A stretch of DNA of 7,244 nucleotides, from positions 1 to 7,244 of the forward strand of contig DASUGH010000020.1 of assembly GCA_036274155.1 (NCBI GenBank), given 5' to 3'. Source of the DNA: Gp6-AA40 sp036274155 (GTDB taxonomy: Bacteria; Acidobacteriota; Vicinamibacteria; Vicinamibacterales; UBA2999). The first letter of the stretch is position 1. Every line of letters starts with the position of its first letter. This document shows, piece after piece, positions 1 through 6,593 of the stretch. Both the position numbers and the translations under genes were made by a program. The notes below the pieces were generated by a model, which did not search any database, was not told where the DNA came from, and saw nothing but the letters and a program-made list of their open reading frames with translations.

Positions 1-1
1 C

Positions 2-820
2 GCGAAGGGGAAGCTGCAGCTGCAGCTCCGTGTGGTGAACATCGCCACGATCGTCCGCGACGCCACCGAGTCGGTCAGCGCTGCCGCCCGACAGAAGGGA
101 GTCGCGCTGGACGTCAGCGCGCAGCCTGTACATGTCGCCGGCGACGAGGCCAGGTTGCAGCAGATTGTCGGTAATCTCCTGAACAACGCGATTCAGTTCA
201 CGCCGGAAGGCGGGCGGATTACCCTGACGGTCACCCTGCAGTCGGGTACCGTGGTCGTTCGCGTCTCCGACACCGGAGCAGGAATCGAGCCGGCGCTGCT
301 GCCATATGTCTTCGAGCCGTTCCGTCAGGGCAAGGATGGCCTCGCGCGCGTGCACGGCGGGCTCGGCCTTGGGCTGGCCGTCGTGCAGCAACTCGTCGAG
401 CTCCACGATGGCAGCGCTGTGGTGACGAGCGAAGGACGCGGTCGAGGCACGACGTTCACGGTGAGCTTTCCGCAGATGGCGGCGCCGGCGCACCAGGAAA
501 ACGCGTCGCAGCTGCTGCTCCAGGACCTCCAGGTGCTCGTCCTTGCAGACGCGGCCGACAGTCGCGACATGTTGACCGCAATGCTGGAGTCAGCCGGCGC
601 CCATGTGACAGCGCAGCCGGCACAGTCCGCCACCTTACCGGCGGCGGACGTCGTCGTCCGCGATCGTGGACTGGACGTGGTGGTGTCGCGCGACGTCGCG
701 TCGGCGGCGCCCTCCGAAATCCGGGTGCGCAAGCCGGCGAGGCCGGGAGCTCTCGTGCGCGCGGCGGCGGCGTTGGCCATCGCTCGCGTGGACACGATCG
801 AGGCGGAGCGCCAGGGCTGA
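2..820 (+). CDS. Sensor histidine kinase, C-terminal part (ATPase domain plus degenerate receiver), 5' truncated by window edge
   Basis: The reading frame is open to the left edge, and the residues before the first possible GTG (position 32) fit the linker after a HisKA dimerisation helix. The true start is therefore upstream and this is a 272-residue C-terminal piece. Counting from the GTG, a complete HATPase_c domain is visible: N box at residues 42-61 (NLLNNAIQFTPEGG), G1 box DTGAGI at 80-85, F box FEPFRQG at 94-100, and G2 box GGLGLGLA at 109-116. The ATP-binding half is therefore probably active; the phosphorylated histidine lies outside the window. Residues 165-255 resemble a receiver domain: a first strand QVLVLADAADSRDML and a C-terminal KP followed by a final helix. 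The middle is about 30-35 residues too short and lacks a clear phosphoacceptor aspartate. It is the only plus-strand gene and converges on the TonB gene. The signal sensed is unknown because the N-terminus is missing. Confidence 0.9.
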   Translation, partial: AKGKLQLQLRVVNIATIVRDATESVSAAARQKGVALDVSAQPVHVAGDEARLQQIVGNLLNNAIQFTPEGGRITLTVTLQSGTVVVRVSDTGAGIEPALLPYVFEPFRQGKDGLARVHGGLGLGLAVVQQLVELHDGSAVVTSEGRGRGTTFTVSFPQMAAPAHQENASQLLLQDLQVLVLADAADSRDMLTAMLESAGAHVTAQPAQSATLPAADVVVRDRGLDVVVSRDVASAAPSEIRVRKPARPGALVRAAAALAIARVDTIEAERQG

Positions 821-831
821 CCGCTCCGCCT
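801..831. terminator. Candidate bidirectional terminator hairpin between convergent genes
   Basis: AGGCGGAGCG (801-810) and its exact reverse complement CGCTCCGCCT (822-831) can form a 10-bp GC-rich stem with an 11-nt loop. The loop contains the stop codon of the histidine kinase (818-820). It lies just beyond the 3' end of the minus-strand TonB gene (stop 860-862), so it could serve both transcripts. Neither side has a proper T tract, so this is not a textbook intrinsic terminator. It could instead act as a 3'-end stabiliser or work with Rho. Confidence 0.45.
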
Positions 832-859
832 GTTCAGGTTCCGATCGTCCCCGGCAGCC

Positions 860-1747
860 TCACGAGAGCGTGAAGTTGACGGTCATCGTCATGATGACCC
901 GAGCCGGCACGCCGTTCATCAGCACCGGCCTGAACTCCCATTGCCGCACAGCGTCGATCGCCGCTTGATCGAGCAGCGGGACTGATCGAACGACTCGCAC
1001 GTCGAGCACCTTGCCGTCGGCGCCGATAACCGCCTCCAGGATCACGACACCTGACACTTTCGCCGACTGCGCGATTGGCGGGTAGGCCGGCTTCACGTCC
1101 TTGATCTTCATTGGCGCGGCGATGTTGCCGCCGATGCGGATCGCTCCTGCGACGACCTCGGGCGGGAAGGGAGGAGACGGTGGAGGAGGCGGGGGCGGCG
1201 GCGGTGCCCCACCGGCAGTCGAAAATGCCCCCGCCGGTGCCGTACTGTCATGCCAGACGACCCTGGCGTTTCCGCCAGGAGCAAACGTGAACTGCACCCA
1301 GAAGGAGATCGGTGCCATGGCCGGCGACTCGTATTGCCACTGGCGAAGCGCCTCGATGCCGGCGCGGCCGAAGGCTCTCAGAATCGCCTCGTTGCTGGAC
1401 GCCACCGGCAGCACCGAGGTCTGACGGACTTCGGCGACGCGTCCGGTCTGATCGAGCGTGGCACGGAAGGTCAGCGTCGCCGACAAATTGCTACCCGCGG
1501 CTTCGGGTGGGTACTCGGGGAGCAGCGAGTAGGTCCGCCGTGGCACCGGATTGTCGGGAGTAATCGGCTTCGCGGTTCGCTCGAGCGGACCGGCCGTGCT
1601 GGCAGCGGCAGGCGGGCTTGGCGCGTCGATGGCGCCGGCACCGCCGGAACGCTGGCCTTGCGCGCTCATGTCCCGAGTGAGCCAGGCGCCGGCGAGCAAT
1701 GTGAGCACCATGACGACCAATGAAGACGCAACTCTCGATGACCGCAT
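860..1747 (-). CDS. Membrane-anchored protein with two TonB C-terminal-like domains
   Basis: Predicted 295 residues. The start at 1747 was chosen because AAGGAGG sits 5 nt upstream and the protein then begins with a membrane anchor or signal sequence (about residues 7-23, SSLVVMVLTLLAGAW after MRSSRVA). A longer reading from 1879 would run into the upstream gene. After a Pro/Ala-rich stretch comes a divergent TonB-like domain (about 72-157, with PEYPPEAAG, LDQTGRV and ALRQWQYESP). Then follow nine consecutive prolines (182-190) and a well-conserved TonB_C domain (203-295, with PAYPPIAQSAKVSG, GADGKV, SVPLLDQAAIDAVRQWEF and final NFTLS). The second domain is about two thirds identical to the C-terminus of the M56 protease encoded just upstream. 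TonB C-domains usually contact the TonB box of outer-membrane receptors. Here the role is inferred: a periplasmic partner or a decoy of the protease's TonB domain, co-transcribed 50 bp downstream. No ExbB/ExbD is visible. Confidence 0.9.
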   Translation of the reverse strand: MRSSRVASSLVVMVLTLLAGAWLTRDMSAQGQRSGGAGAIDAPSPPAAASTAGPLERTAKPITPDNPVPRRTYSLLPEYPPEAAGSNLSATLTFRATLDQTGRVAEVRQTSVLPVASSNEAILRAFGRAGIEALRQWQYESPAMAPISFWVQFTFAPGGNARVVWHDSTAPAGAFSTAGGAPPPPPPPPPSPPFPPEVVAGAIRIGGNIAAPMKIKDVKPAYPPIAQSAKVSGVVILEAVIGADGKVLDVRVVRSVPLLDQAAIDAVRQWEFRPVLMNGVPARVIMTMTVNFTLS

Positions 1748-1752
1748 GACCC

Positions 1753-1759
1753 CCTCCTT
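1753..1759 (-). promoter_or_regulatory. Strong ribosome binding site that sets the start of the double-TonB gene
   Basis: AAGGAGG on the minus strand, followed by GGGTC and then ATG at 1747, is a near-perfect Shine-Dalgarno sequence with a 5-nt spacer. It decides between the start at 1747 and the longer reading from 1879, which would overlap the upstream gene by about 80 bp. It is the strongest such signal seen in the window and suggests independent, efficient initiation of this last gene of the operon. Confidence 0.85.
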
Positions 1760-1797
1760 CGACGGGACGAATCCTCGGAACTCCCTTGAACCGACGC

Positions 1798-3378
1798 TCA
1801 ACCGAGCGTGAAATTCACTGTCACCGACATGACGATGGCTGTCGGCGCGCCGTTGAGGAGCGTGGGTACGAACTCCCACTGCCGCACCGCGCTGAGCGCT
1901 GCTTCATCCAGCAGCGGAACCGAGCGGATGATCCGCGCGTCCATCACCCGTCCGTCGACGCCGACGACCAGCTCCAGAATCACGACGCCGGATACCTTGG
2001 CGGCTTGCGCGATCGGCGGGTACACCGGTTTCACGTCGCGGATCTTTTGAGGCTGCCGGATGCTGCCGCCCACGCGTATCGGCGTGGCGTTCGCCGTATC
2101 GCTCAGCGCGCCCGTGGCACTGAACGAGGTCTGCTGATCCGGGTTGGAAGGAACCGCCTCCGGGACGACTCCCGCGTCTCGACTCGCCTCTACCGCTGGT
2201 GAGACATCGCGATCATCATTCACGCCTTCGAGCCGGATGCGCGGTGTGTCCAGCGTCCTGGGCGGGACGGTCGTTCTCGAAGACGCGTCTCGGGGACCCG
2301 GCGGTGGTGGTGGCGGCGGCGGTGGCGGCGGTGCACCGGCGTTCGTGAATCGACCTGCTGCGCTCCCTGACGCGACGGCGGCGTCCTGGTCGGGCCGCGG
2401 TTGCGTCGTCTGAGAGTGGGTGGCCGCCGGCGCCCGCAGCAGCGGAAACGCGTCGACGGCGTATCGGCTCCCGGCGAGGAGGAACACTGCCATCGCCACG
2501 CCCGACAGCAGCTGGCGTCGTGACGAGACGACCGTCTGTTTCGAGATGAGCAGGATTCTGCGGAACAGGTGCCGTCGCCGCGAGAACGCCGCGGCCGACG
2601 CCACTGGCGTCGCCTCGGCAAACGTCATCAGTGCCTCGATGTACCTGCGTCGGGATCCGGTGATTTTCACCACCTGCTCGTCGACCACTTCTTCGCGGGC
2701 GAGCTGCACGCGGGAGACTGCCCACCAGACGGCCGGGTGAAACCAGAACACGACGCGCAACAGCTCCTCGGCGAACGCCCACGCCCAGTCATTCCGCTGC
2801 ACGTGCAGCAGCTCGTGGCACAGGACGACGCGCTGCAGCTGCTCCGGATGTTCGAGGATGGTGTCAGGCAGCAGGACGACCGGCCATCGAATGCCAAAGG
2901 TGACCGGCTGCCGAAGTCCGGCAACGAACCGGATCGCGGCCCGGGTGCCGAGCGTGCGCTGCAGATCATCCGCCTCACCACCGAGCGGGGCGGTGCGGCC
3001 TGCGGAGCGCAAACGCCGTAGATGGAGAAGGCTGATCACGACCCAGGCGGCGCGCACGACTACACCGCCTGCCAGTACAGCGGCAGCCAGGAACAGCCAG
3101 CTCGCCGGGGCGAACGGACCGGCGGACAGGCTGTCGACACTCGGGTCGATGCCGGTTGCTCCCGAGATCGTACTGAACGTCGACGCCACACCCGGAGCCG
3201 CCTGCCACCCCTGAAGAAGCGGAAGCAGAAGGCACAGGGCAAGCAACGCGCGCCAGTAGACGTACCGGAACGAGGGCGCGTCGATGCGAAACAGCCACGG
3301 CAGCAGGCTGGCCACTCCGATGATGAGCGCCACCTGCGCGCTGTGGGCCGCGACGTTGGCGAACACGATCGAGTCCAT
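1798..3378 (-). CDS. BlaR1/MecR1-like M56 membrane metallopeptidase fused to a TonB C-terminal domain
   Basis: About 526 residues (positions here count from a GTG one codon upstream, at 3381). Three N-terminal membrane segments are visible (about 16-32, 42-59, 93-119). They are followed by a cytoplasmic-side zinc protease domain with HELLH at 189-193 and the likely third ligand in REEVVDE at 229-235, both as in M56 peptidases. A fourth membrane segment lies at 291-309. Beyond it, where BlaR1 carries a penicillin-binding sensor, this protein has a Pro/Ser/Thr-rich linker with eleven prolines (351-361) and a TonB_C domain (435-527, YPPIAQAAKVSG, LLDEAALSAVRQWEF, NFTLG). By family knowledge the protease would inactivate the BlaI-type repressor encoded immediately upstream. 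By inference the TonB domain supplies the periplasmic input. The ATG shares its A with the TGA of the repressor gene (TGATG), implying translational coupling. A GAGGAG lies 11 nt before the ATG and 8 nt before the GTG, so either could be used. Confidence 0.92.
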   Translation of the reverse strand: MDSIVFANVAAHSAQVALIIGVASLLPWLFRIDAPSFRYVYWRALLALCLLLPLLQGWQAAPGVASTFSTISGATGIDPSVDSLSAGPFAPASWLFLAAAVLAGGVVVRAAWVVISLLHLRRLRSAGRTAPLGGEADDLQRTLGTRAAIRFVAGLRQPVTFGIRWPVVLLPDTILEHPEQLQRVVLCHELLHVQRNDWAWAFAEELLRVVFWFHPAVWWAVSRVQLAREEVVDEQVVKITGSRRRYIEALMTFAEATPVASAAAFSRRRHLFRRILLISKQTVVSSRRQLLSGVAMAVFLLAGSRYAVDAFPLLRAPAATHSQTTQPRPDQDAAVASGSAAGRFTNAGAPPPPPPPPPPPGPRDASSRTTVPPRTLDTPRIRLEGVNDDRDVSPAVEASRDAGVVPEAVPSNPDQQTSFSATGALSDTANATPIRVGGSIRQPQKIRDVKPVYPPIAQAAKVSGVVILELVVGVDGRVMDARIIRSVPLLDEAALSAVRQWEFVPTLLNGAPTAIVMSVTVNFTLG

Positions 3379-3755
3379 CACTCGTCGATCTCCTCGATGA
3401 GCTGTTTGACGAGCTGCTTTTGTTTCCCGGTGAGCTTGTTGTCGCGCGCGAGGTGAAGAAGCAGGCTGTCGGCGGCTCCGTCGAAGACACGATCCACGAA
3501 GTCCCGGAGCATGGCGCCGACGACCTGCTGTCGAGGTCTGGCGGGCCGGTAGACGTGTGCGCGGTCGACCAGCGCTTTCTTGAGGTAACCCTTCCCCTCG
3601 AGGATCTTCATCATCGTCATCACCGTCGTGTACGCGACGGGCCGCTTCTCGCGGATCGTCTCGTAGACCTGGCGGACCGTCGCCTGGTCCAGTGCCCAGA
3701 CGACTTTCATGATGGCCAGTTCCTGCGGAGTAAGGGTTGGATGAGGTGTACGCAT
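3378..3755 (-). CDS. BlaI/MecI/CopY-family transcriptional repressor
   Basis: 125 residues, the usual length of the family. The N-terminal winged helix (about residues 5-72) is typical: LTPQELAIMKVVW, then a recognition helix region PVAYTTVMTMMKILEGKGYL and a wing ending in HVYRP. The C-terminal half (about 77-122) is the dimerisation helix bundle, containing SLLLHLARDNKL. In S. aureus BlaI and MecI the protease cuts between Asn101 and Phe102 in the equivalent SLVLNF segment; here residues 101-102 are His-Leu. The gene is first in an operon with the M56/TonB protease, sharing one base with it, as in blaI-blaR1 and mecR1-mecI systems. A palindromic operator overlapping its promoter suggests autorepression. 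No Shine-Dalgarno sequence precedes the ATG, and the predicted leader is only about 7 nt. Confidence 0.95.
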   Translation of the reverse strand: MRTPHPTLTPQELAIMKVVWALDQATVRQVYETIREKRPVAYTTVMTMMKILEGKGYLKKALVDRAHVYRPARPRQQVVGAMLRDFVDRVFDGAADSLLLHLARDNKLTGKQKQLVKQLIEEIDE

Positions 3756-3762
3756 GAATTGG

Positions 3763-3778
3763 TACTAAGTATTTAGTA
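3763..3778. promoter_or_regulatory. Probable BlaI-type operator (perfect 6-4-6 palindrome)
   Basis: TACTAAGTATTTAGTA consists of two perfect 6-bp inverted arms (TACTAA / TTAGTA) around a 4-bp centre. Its TAC...GTA outer bases match the general form of operators bound by BlaI/MecI/CopY repressors. It begins 7 bp upstream of the repressor ATG and covers the -10 position, so a bound dimer should block transcription of the repressor-protease-TonB operon. It is AT-rich in very GC-rich surroundings. Binding by this particular repressor is inference. Confidence 0.75.
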
Positions 3779-3797
3779 GTTACCAGGCGCCTGTCAA
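3770..3797 (-). promoter_or_regulatory. Sigma70-type promoter of the BlaI - M56/TonB operon
   Basis: On the minus strand a perfect -35 box TTGACA (3797-3792) is followed 16 bp later by TAAATA (3775-3770) as a weak -10. Transcription would start near 3763, about 7 nt before the repressor ATG. The -10 lies inside the TACTAA/TTAGTA palindrome. It is in the 105-bp gap after the ADOP permease, so the operon has its own promoter even though it points the same way as the upstream genes. Confidence 0.7.
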
Positions 3798-3860
3798 GCC
3801 CCTGCCACTTTGCCGCGAATCCTGCGATGCGAACGCTGATCGAACCGCCGCGGCTCGGCG

Positions 3861-6593
3861 TCAGTCGGCTTTGAGCGCAGCGATTGCGTCCACGCTTGTG
3901 GCGCGCCGGGCCGGCACGTAGCCGGCGACGAGCGCCACGATTCCAAGGAGGGCTGCTGCGGCCGCCAGCGTGGCGGGATCGTGGGCGGGAACGTCGTAGA
4001 GCAGCGCGGCAACGAGCCGCGAGAGCGCCAGCGCACCCGCAAGGCCGAGTGCGAGGCCGGCGCCCGTCATGACAACTGTGCGGCGCAGCACCAGCGACAA
4101 CACTTCGCGCGACTGCGCGCCGAGCGCGATCCGGACCGCCATCTCGCCCGAACGCTGTGTCACGGTCTGCACCATCACGCCGACAATACCCACGGCGGTG
4201 AGGAGCAGCGCCAGTGCCGCGAACGCACCCAGCAGCCAGGCGCTCAGACGCGTCCGCCAGATCGCATCGCGCATTCGATCTTCCATCGTGGTCACCCGTG
4301 ACAACGGCAGATTGGGATCGAGGGCACGCACTTCACGCCTGATCGCCGCGACGACGGCACCTGGTTCGAGTCCGCTGCGCACAAACACGTTCATCCGTCG
4401 CGGGAGGAACTCCAGCTGGCTCACGGGAAGGTAGACGTCGGGTTGCGCCGGTGCCTCGATCGACCCATAGCGCACGTCGGAGACCACGCCGATCACCTCG
4501 GCGCCCTTCTGGAAGCCGCTCGTGCTGACCCCGACGATGGAGCCGAGCGGATCCCGCCCTGGCCAGAACGCACGCGCCGCCGCTTCGTTCACCAGGACGA
4601 CTCTGGGGTGGGGGCTATCGTCGTAGGCGGTGAAGCTGCGGCCTCGCAGTACTTTCACGCCCAACGTCGGCAGATATTCCGGCGTGATCATGTAAGCGCC
4701 GACGACGGGGTTGTTGCCACCTGAAGTCGCGGGCCCGCCGATGGTCATGCCCGCACGGGCACACCCTCCCGAAACCGGCACGCAGCTGCCAAGCGCGGCG
4801 GAGTCGACGCCCGGCAGCGACTGCACGCGCTCGGCGAGGCTGGCAAAGAATGCGCGTGCGGCCTCGGGTGCGTCGTCGCGCCGCGGCCATTGCACCTGCA
4901 CGCTGAGCACGTGTTCCGCGTCGACGCCGGCGCCGGTGGCCTGGAGCCGCCACACGCTCCTCACCATCAATCCGGCACCGGCCAGCAGTACGAGAGCGAG
5001 CGCGATCTGGGCGACGACCAGCGGCGCGCGGGTGCCGAGGGCATGTCCCGCCCGCACCGCACCGGACTTGAGCGCCTCAATCGGTCGCAACGACGATGCT
5101 TGCGCGGCCGGTAGAAGCGCGATGAGCACGGCGCACGCGGCGAAGAGCCCCAGCGTAAAGAGCAAGGTCGCGGAGTCGATGCCGATCATGCCGGCGCCCA
5201 CCCGCGTGAGGCCGGCCGTCGGCGAGACGAAGGAGTCGCGCATGAGAAAGAACGTGTCGGCGTCGGGGAGCAGCGCCCTGGCCGCGTTGAGGATGGTGAG
5301 CGCCACGAGGAGCCCGGCGGCGGCTCCCGCGCCGGCCAGCAGCACGGTTTCCACGACGTGCTGACGGACGATGCGTACGCGGCTGGCGCCGATCGCCAGC
5401 CTGATCGCTACCTCGCGCCGGCGCGCGAGCGCCCGCGTTGCCAGGAGTCCGGTGACGTTGGCGGCGGCAATCATCAAAAGGAACCCGACGGCCGCGAGCA
5501 TCACGAGCGTCGTCCGCCGGATGTCGGCGTCTACCCGCGCGGCTGAAAGAGCGGTTGCGCTGGCGCCCCAGGCGCTCTCGCCGGCACGTCGCCCATCCGC
5601 GAATTCCGCGTCGACCCGCCGTCCCAGGACCTGCACGGCCGCGATCGCGGCTTGCTCAGTCGTTCCCTCCGCGCGCCGCGCGATCAGCTGATATCCGTGA
5701 GAGAAGCGGGCCGAAAGGCTGTCGGGATCGAAGGCGGCTTGCGGAACCCAGATCTCGGCCTGGCCGCTCAGGCCGCGGAAATCGCGAGGGAGGACACCGA
5801 CGATGGTGTAGGGCGCGGTGTTGAGGTGAATCGTGCGGCCGATGACGCCGGCGTCGCTGCCGAAGCGCCGCGCCCAGAGACCGTCGCTGACCATCGCGAC
5901 CGCGCGAGTACCGGGTCGATGCGCCTCGTCCGCGGTGAACGATCGGCCCAGAGCCGGAACAACGCCCACGGTGGCAAGGTAACGATCGGTCACCATTTCG
6001 CCGCGCAGCGGCTCAGGGTCGTCGACGTGCGTCAGGCTGATTTCGCGCGTCGCGTAGAGAGCCGTTTCGTCGAACACATTCTGCAGCTCGGCGAAGGTTC
6101 GGTACTTCGGATACGACCAGACCATGTCTCGTACGGCGCCCTGCCCGCCGCCCCCGACGGGCATGAGCAGCTGCACGAGCATCAGCCGGTCGGCGTCCTT
6201 GAACGGCAGCGGCTTGAGCAACACCGCATGAACGACGGCGAACATCGACGTACTGCCGCCGATGCCGAGAGCGAGCAGGCCGACGGCCACGGCGGTGAAC
6301 GTTGGCGCGTGCCTGAGGACGCGAGCCCCATAGCGAACGTCCATCCAGAACGTCCGCAGCGGACTGTCACCCCGCCTGGCGCTGCGGCGATTGGCGGCGC
6401 GCCTGACGGACCGCCAGTGACGGGGTGCCCACGCGATTGCACGCCACATCTCGCGATACAGCCACCGCGTTGCCGCCGTCCGTCCTTCCGACCGTGAGAT
6501 TTCTTCGAAGCGCTCGGCGGTGTCGCCGTCGACGAACTCGCGGTGGGCGGCGGGCGTCATCGCACGGATGATGAACAGTGCGAAGCGCGTCAT
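3861..6593 (-). CDS. ADOP-family permease (MacB/FtsX-type, ABC transporter permease without ATPase)
   Basis: 910 residues. The N-terminal 75 residues form the small prefix region seen in PadR-linked members (REFVDGDTAERFEEISR, then WLYREMWRAI). Next come two copies of a MacB-like unit: periplasmic core domain plus FtsX permease domain. Copy one has a membrane segment at about 97-123, a periplasmic domain at 130-350 and membrane segments near 363-388, 413-437 and 474-497, with the motif RRREVAIRLAIGASR at 391-405. Copy two has a segment near 524-546, a periplasmic domain at 550-775 and segments near 783-808, 838-862 and 875-893, with the matching motif GEMAVRIALGAQSREV at 816-831. The C-terminus (PARRATSVDAIAALKAD) is typical. 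No ATP-binding protein is encoded nearby, hence 'orphan'; the substrate is unknown and a mechanical or efflux role is only inferred. The ATG overlaps the padR stop by 4 nt (ATGA), so translation is probably coupled. No strong ribosome site is seen. Confidence 0.93.
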   Translation of the reverse strand: MTRFALFIIRAMTPAAHREFVDGDTAERFEEISRSEGRTAATRWLYREMWRAIAWAPRHWRSVRRAANRRSARRGDSPLRTFWMDVRYGARVLRHAPTFTAVAVGLLALGIGGSTSMFAVVHAVLLKPLPFKDADRLMLVQLLMPVGGGGQGAVRDMVWSYPKYRTFAELQNVFDETALYATREISLTHVDDPEPLRGEMVTDRYLATVGVVPALGRSFTADEAHRPGTRAVAMVSDGLWARRFGSDAGVIGRTIHLNTAPYTIVGVLPRDFRGLSGQAEIWVPQAAFDPDSLSARFSHGYQLIARRAEGTTEQAAIAAVQVLGRRVDAEFADGRRAGESAWGASATALSAARVDADIRRTTLVMLAAVGFLLMIAAANVTGLLATRALARRREVAIRLAIGASRVRIVRQHVVETVLLAGAGAAAGLLVALTILNAARALLPDADTFFLMRDSFVSPTAGLTRVGAGMIGIDSATLLFTLGLFAACAVLIALLPAAQASSLRPIEALKSGAVRAGHALGTRAPLVVAQIALALVLLAGAGLMVRSVWRLQATGAGVDAEHVLSVQVQWPRRDDAPEAARAFFASLAERVQSLPGVDSAALGSCVPVSGGCARAGMTIGGPATSGGNNPVVGAYMITPEYLPTLGVKVLRGRSFTAYDDSPHPRVVLVNEAAARAFWPGRDPLGSIVGVSTSGFQKGAEVIGVVSDVRYGSIEAPAQPDVYLPVSQLEFLPRRMNVFVRSGLEPGAVVAAIRREVRALDPNLPLSRVTTMEDRMRDAIWRTRLSAWLLGAFAALALLLTAVGIVGVMVQTVTQRSGEMAVRIALGAQSREVLSLVLRRTVVMTGAGLALGLAGALALSRLVAALLYDVPAHDPATLAAAAALLGIVALVAGYVPARRATSVDAIAALKAD

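Noticed and set aside
325..795. Minus-strand open frame (156 codons) opposite the histidine kinase
   Set aside because: Ser/Thr/Arg-rich shadow translation; the kinase boxes on the other strand are unambiguous.
32..820. GTG at 32 as the true start of the histidine kinase
   Set aside because: The frame stays open to the window edge, the residues before it fit the kinase linker, and a start here would leave no dimerisation/histidine domain.
860..1879. Longer version of the double-TonB gene starting at 1879
   Set aside because: The first 44 residues would overlap the protease gene and lack signal-peptide character, whereas ATG at 1747 has a perfect ribosome site followed by a hydrophobic segment.
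3022..3456. Plus-strand open frame (144 codons) opposite the M56 protease and repressor genes
   Set aside because: Shadow frame of two clear genes, low-complexity charged composition, no ribosome site considered convincing.
3840..3858. Inverted repeat GAACCGC/GCGGCTC after the permease as a terminator
   Set aside because: It has a mismatch, a one-base loop and no T run, so it would not form a usable hairpin.
5652..6497. Long open frame on the plus strand (281 codons) opposite the permease gene
   Set aside because: It lies wholly antisense to the well-supported ADOP gene; its translation is rich in Arg/Ala/Gly/Asp, with no recognisable motif. High-GC genes commonly leave such shadow frames.
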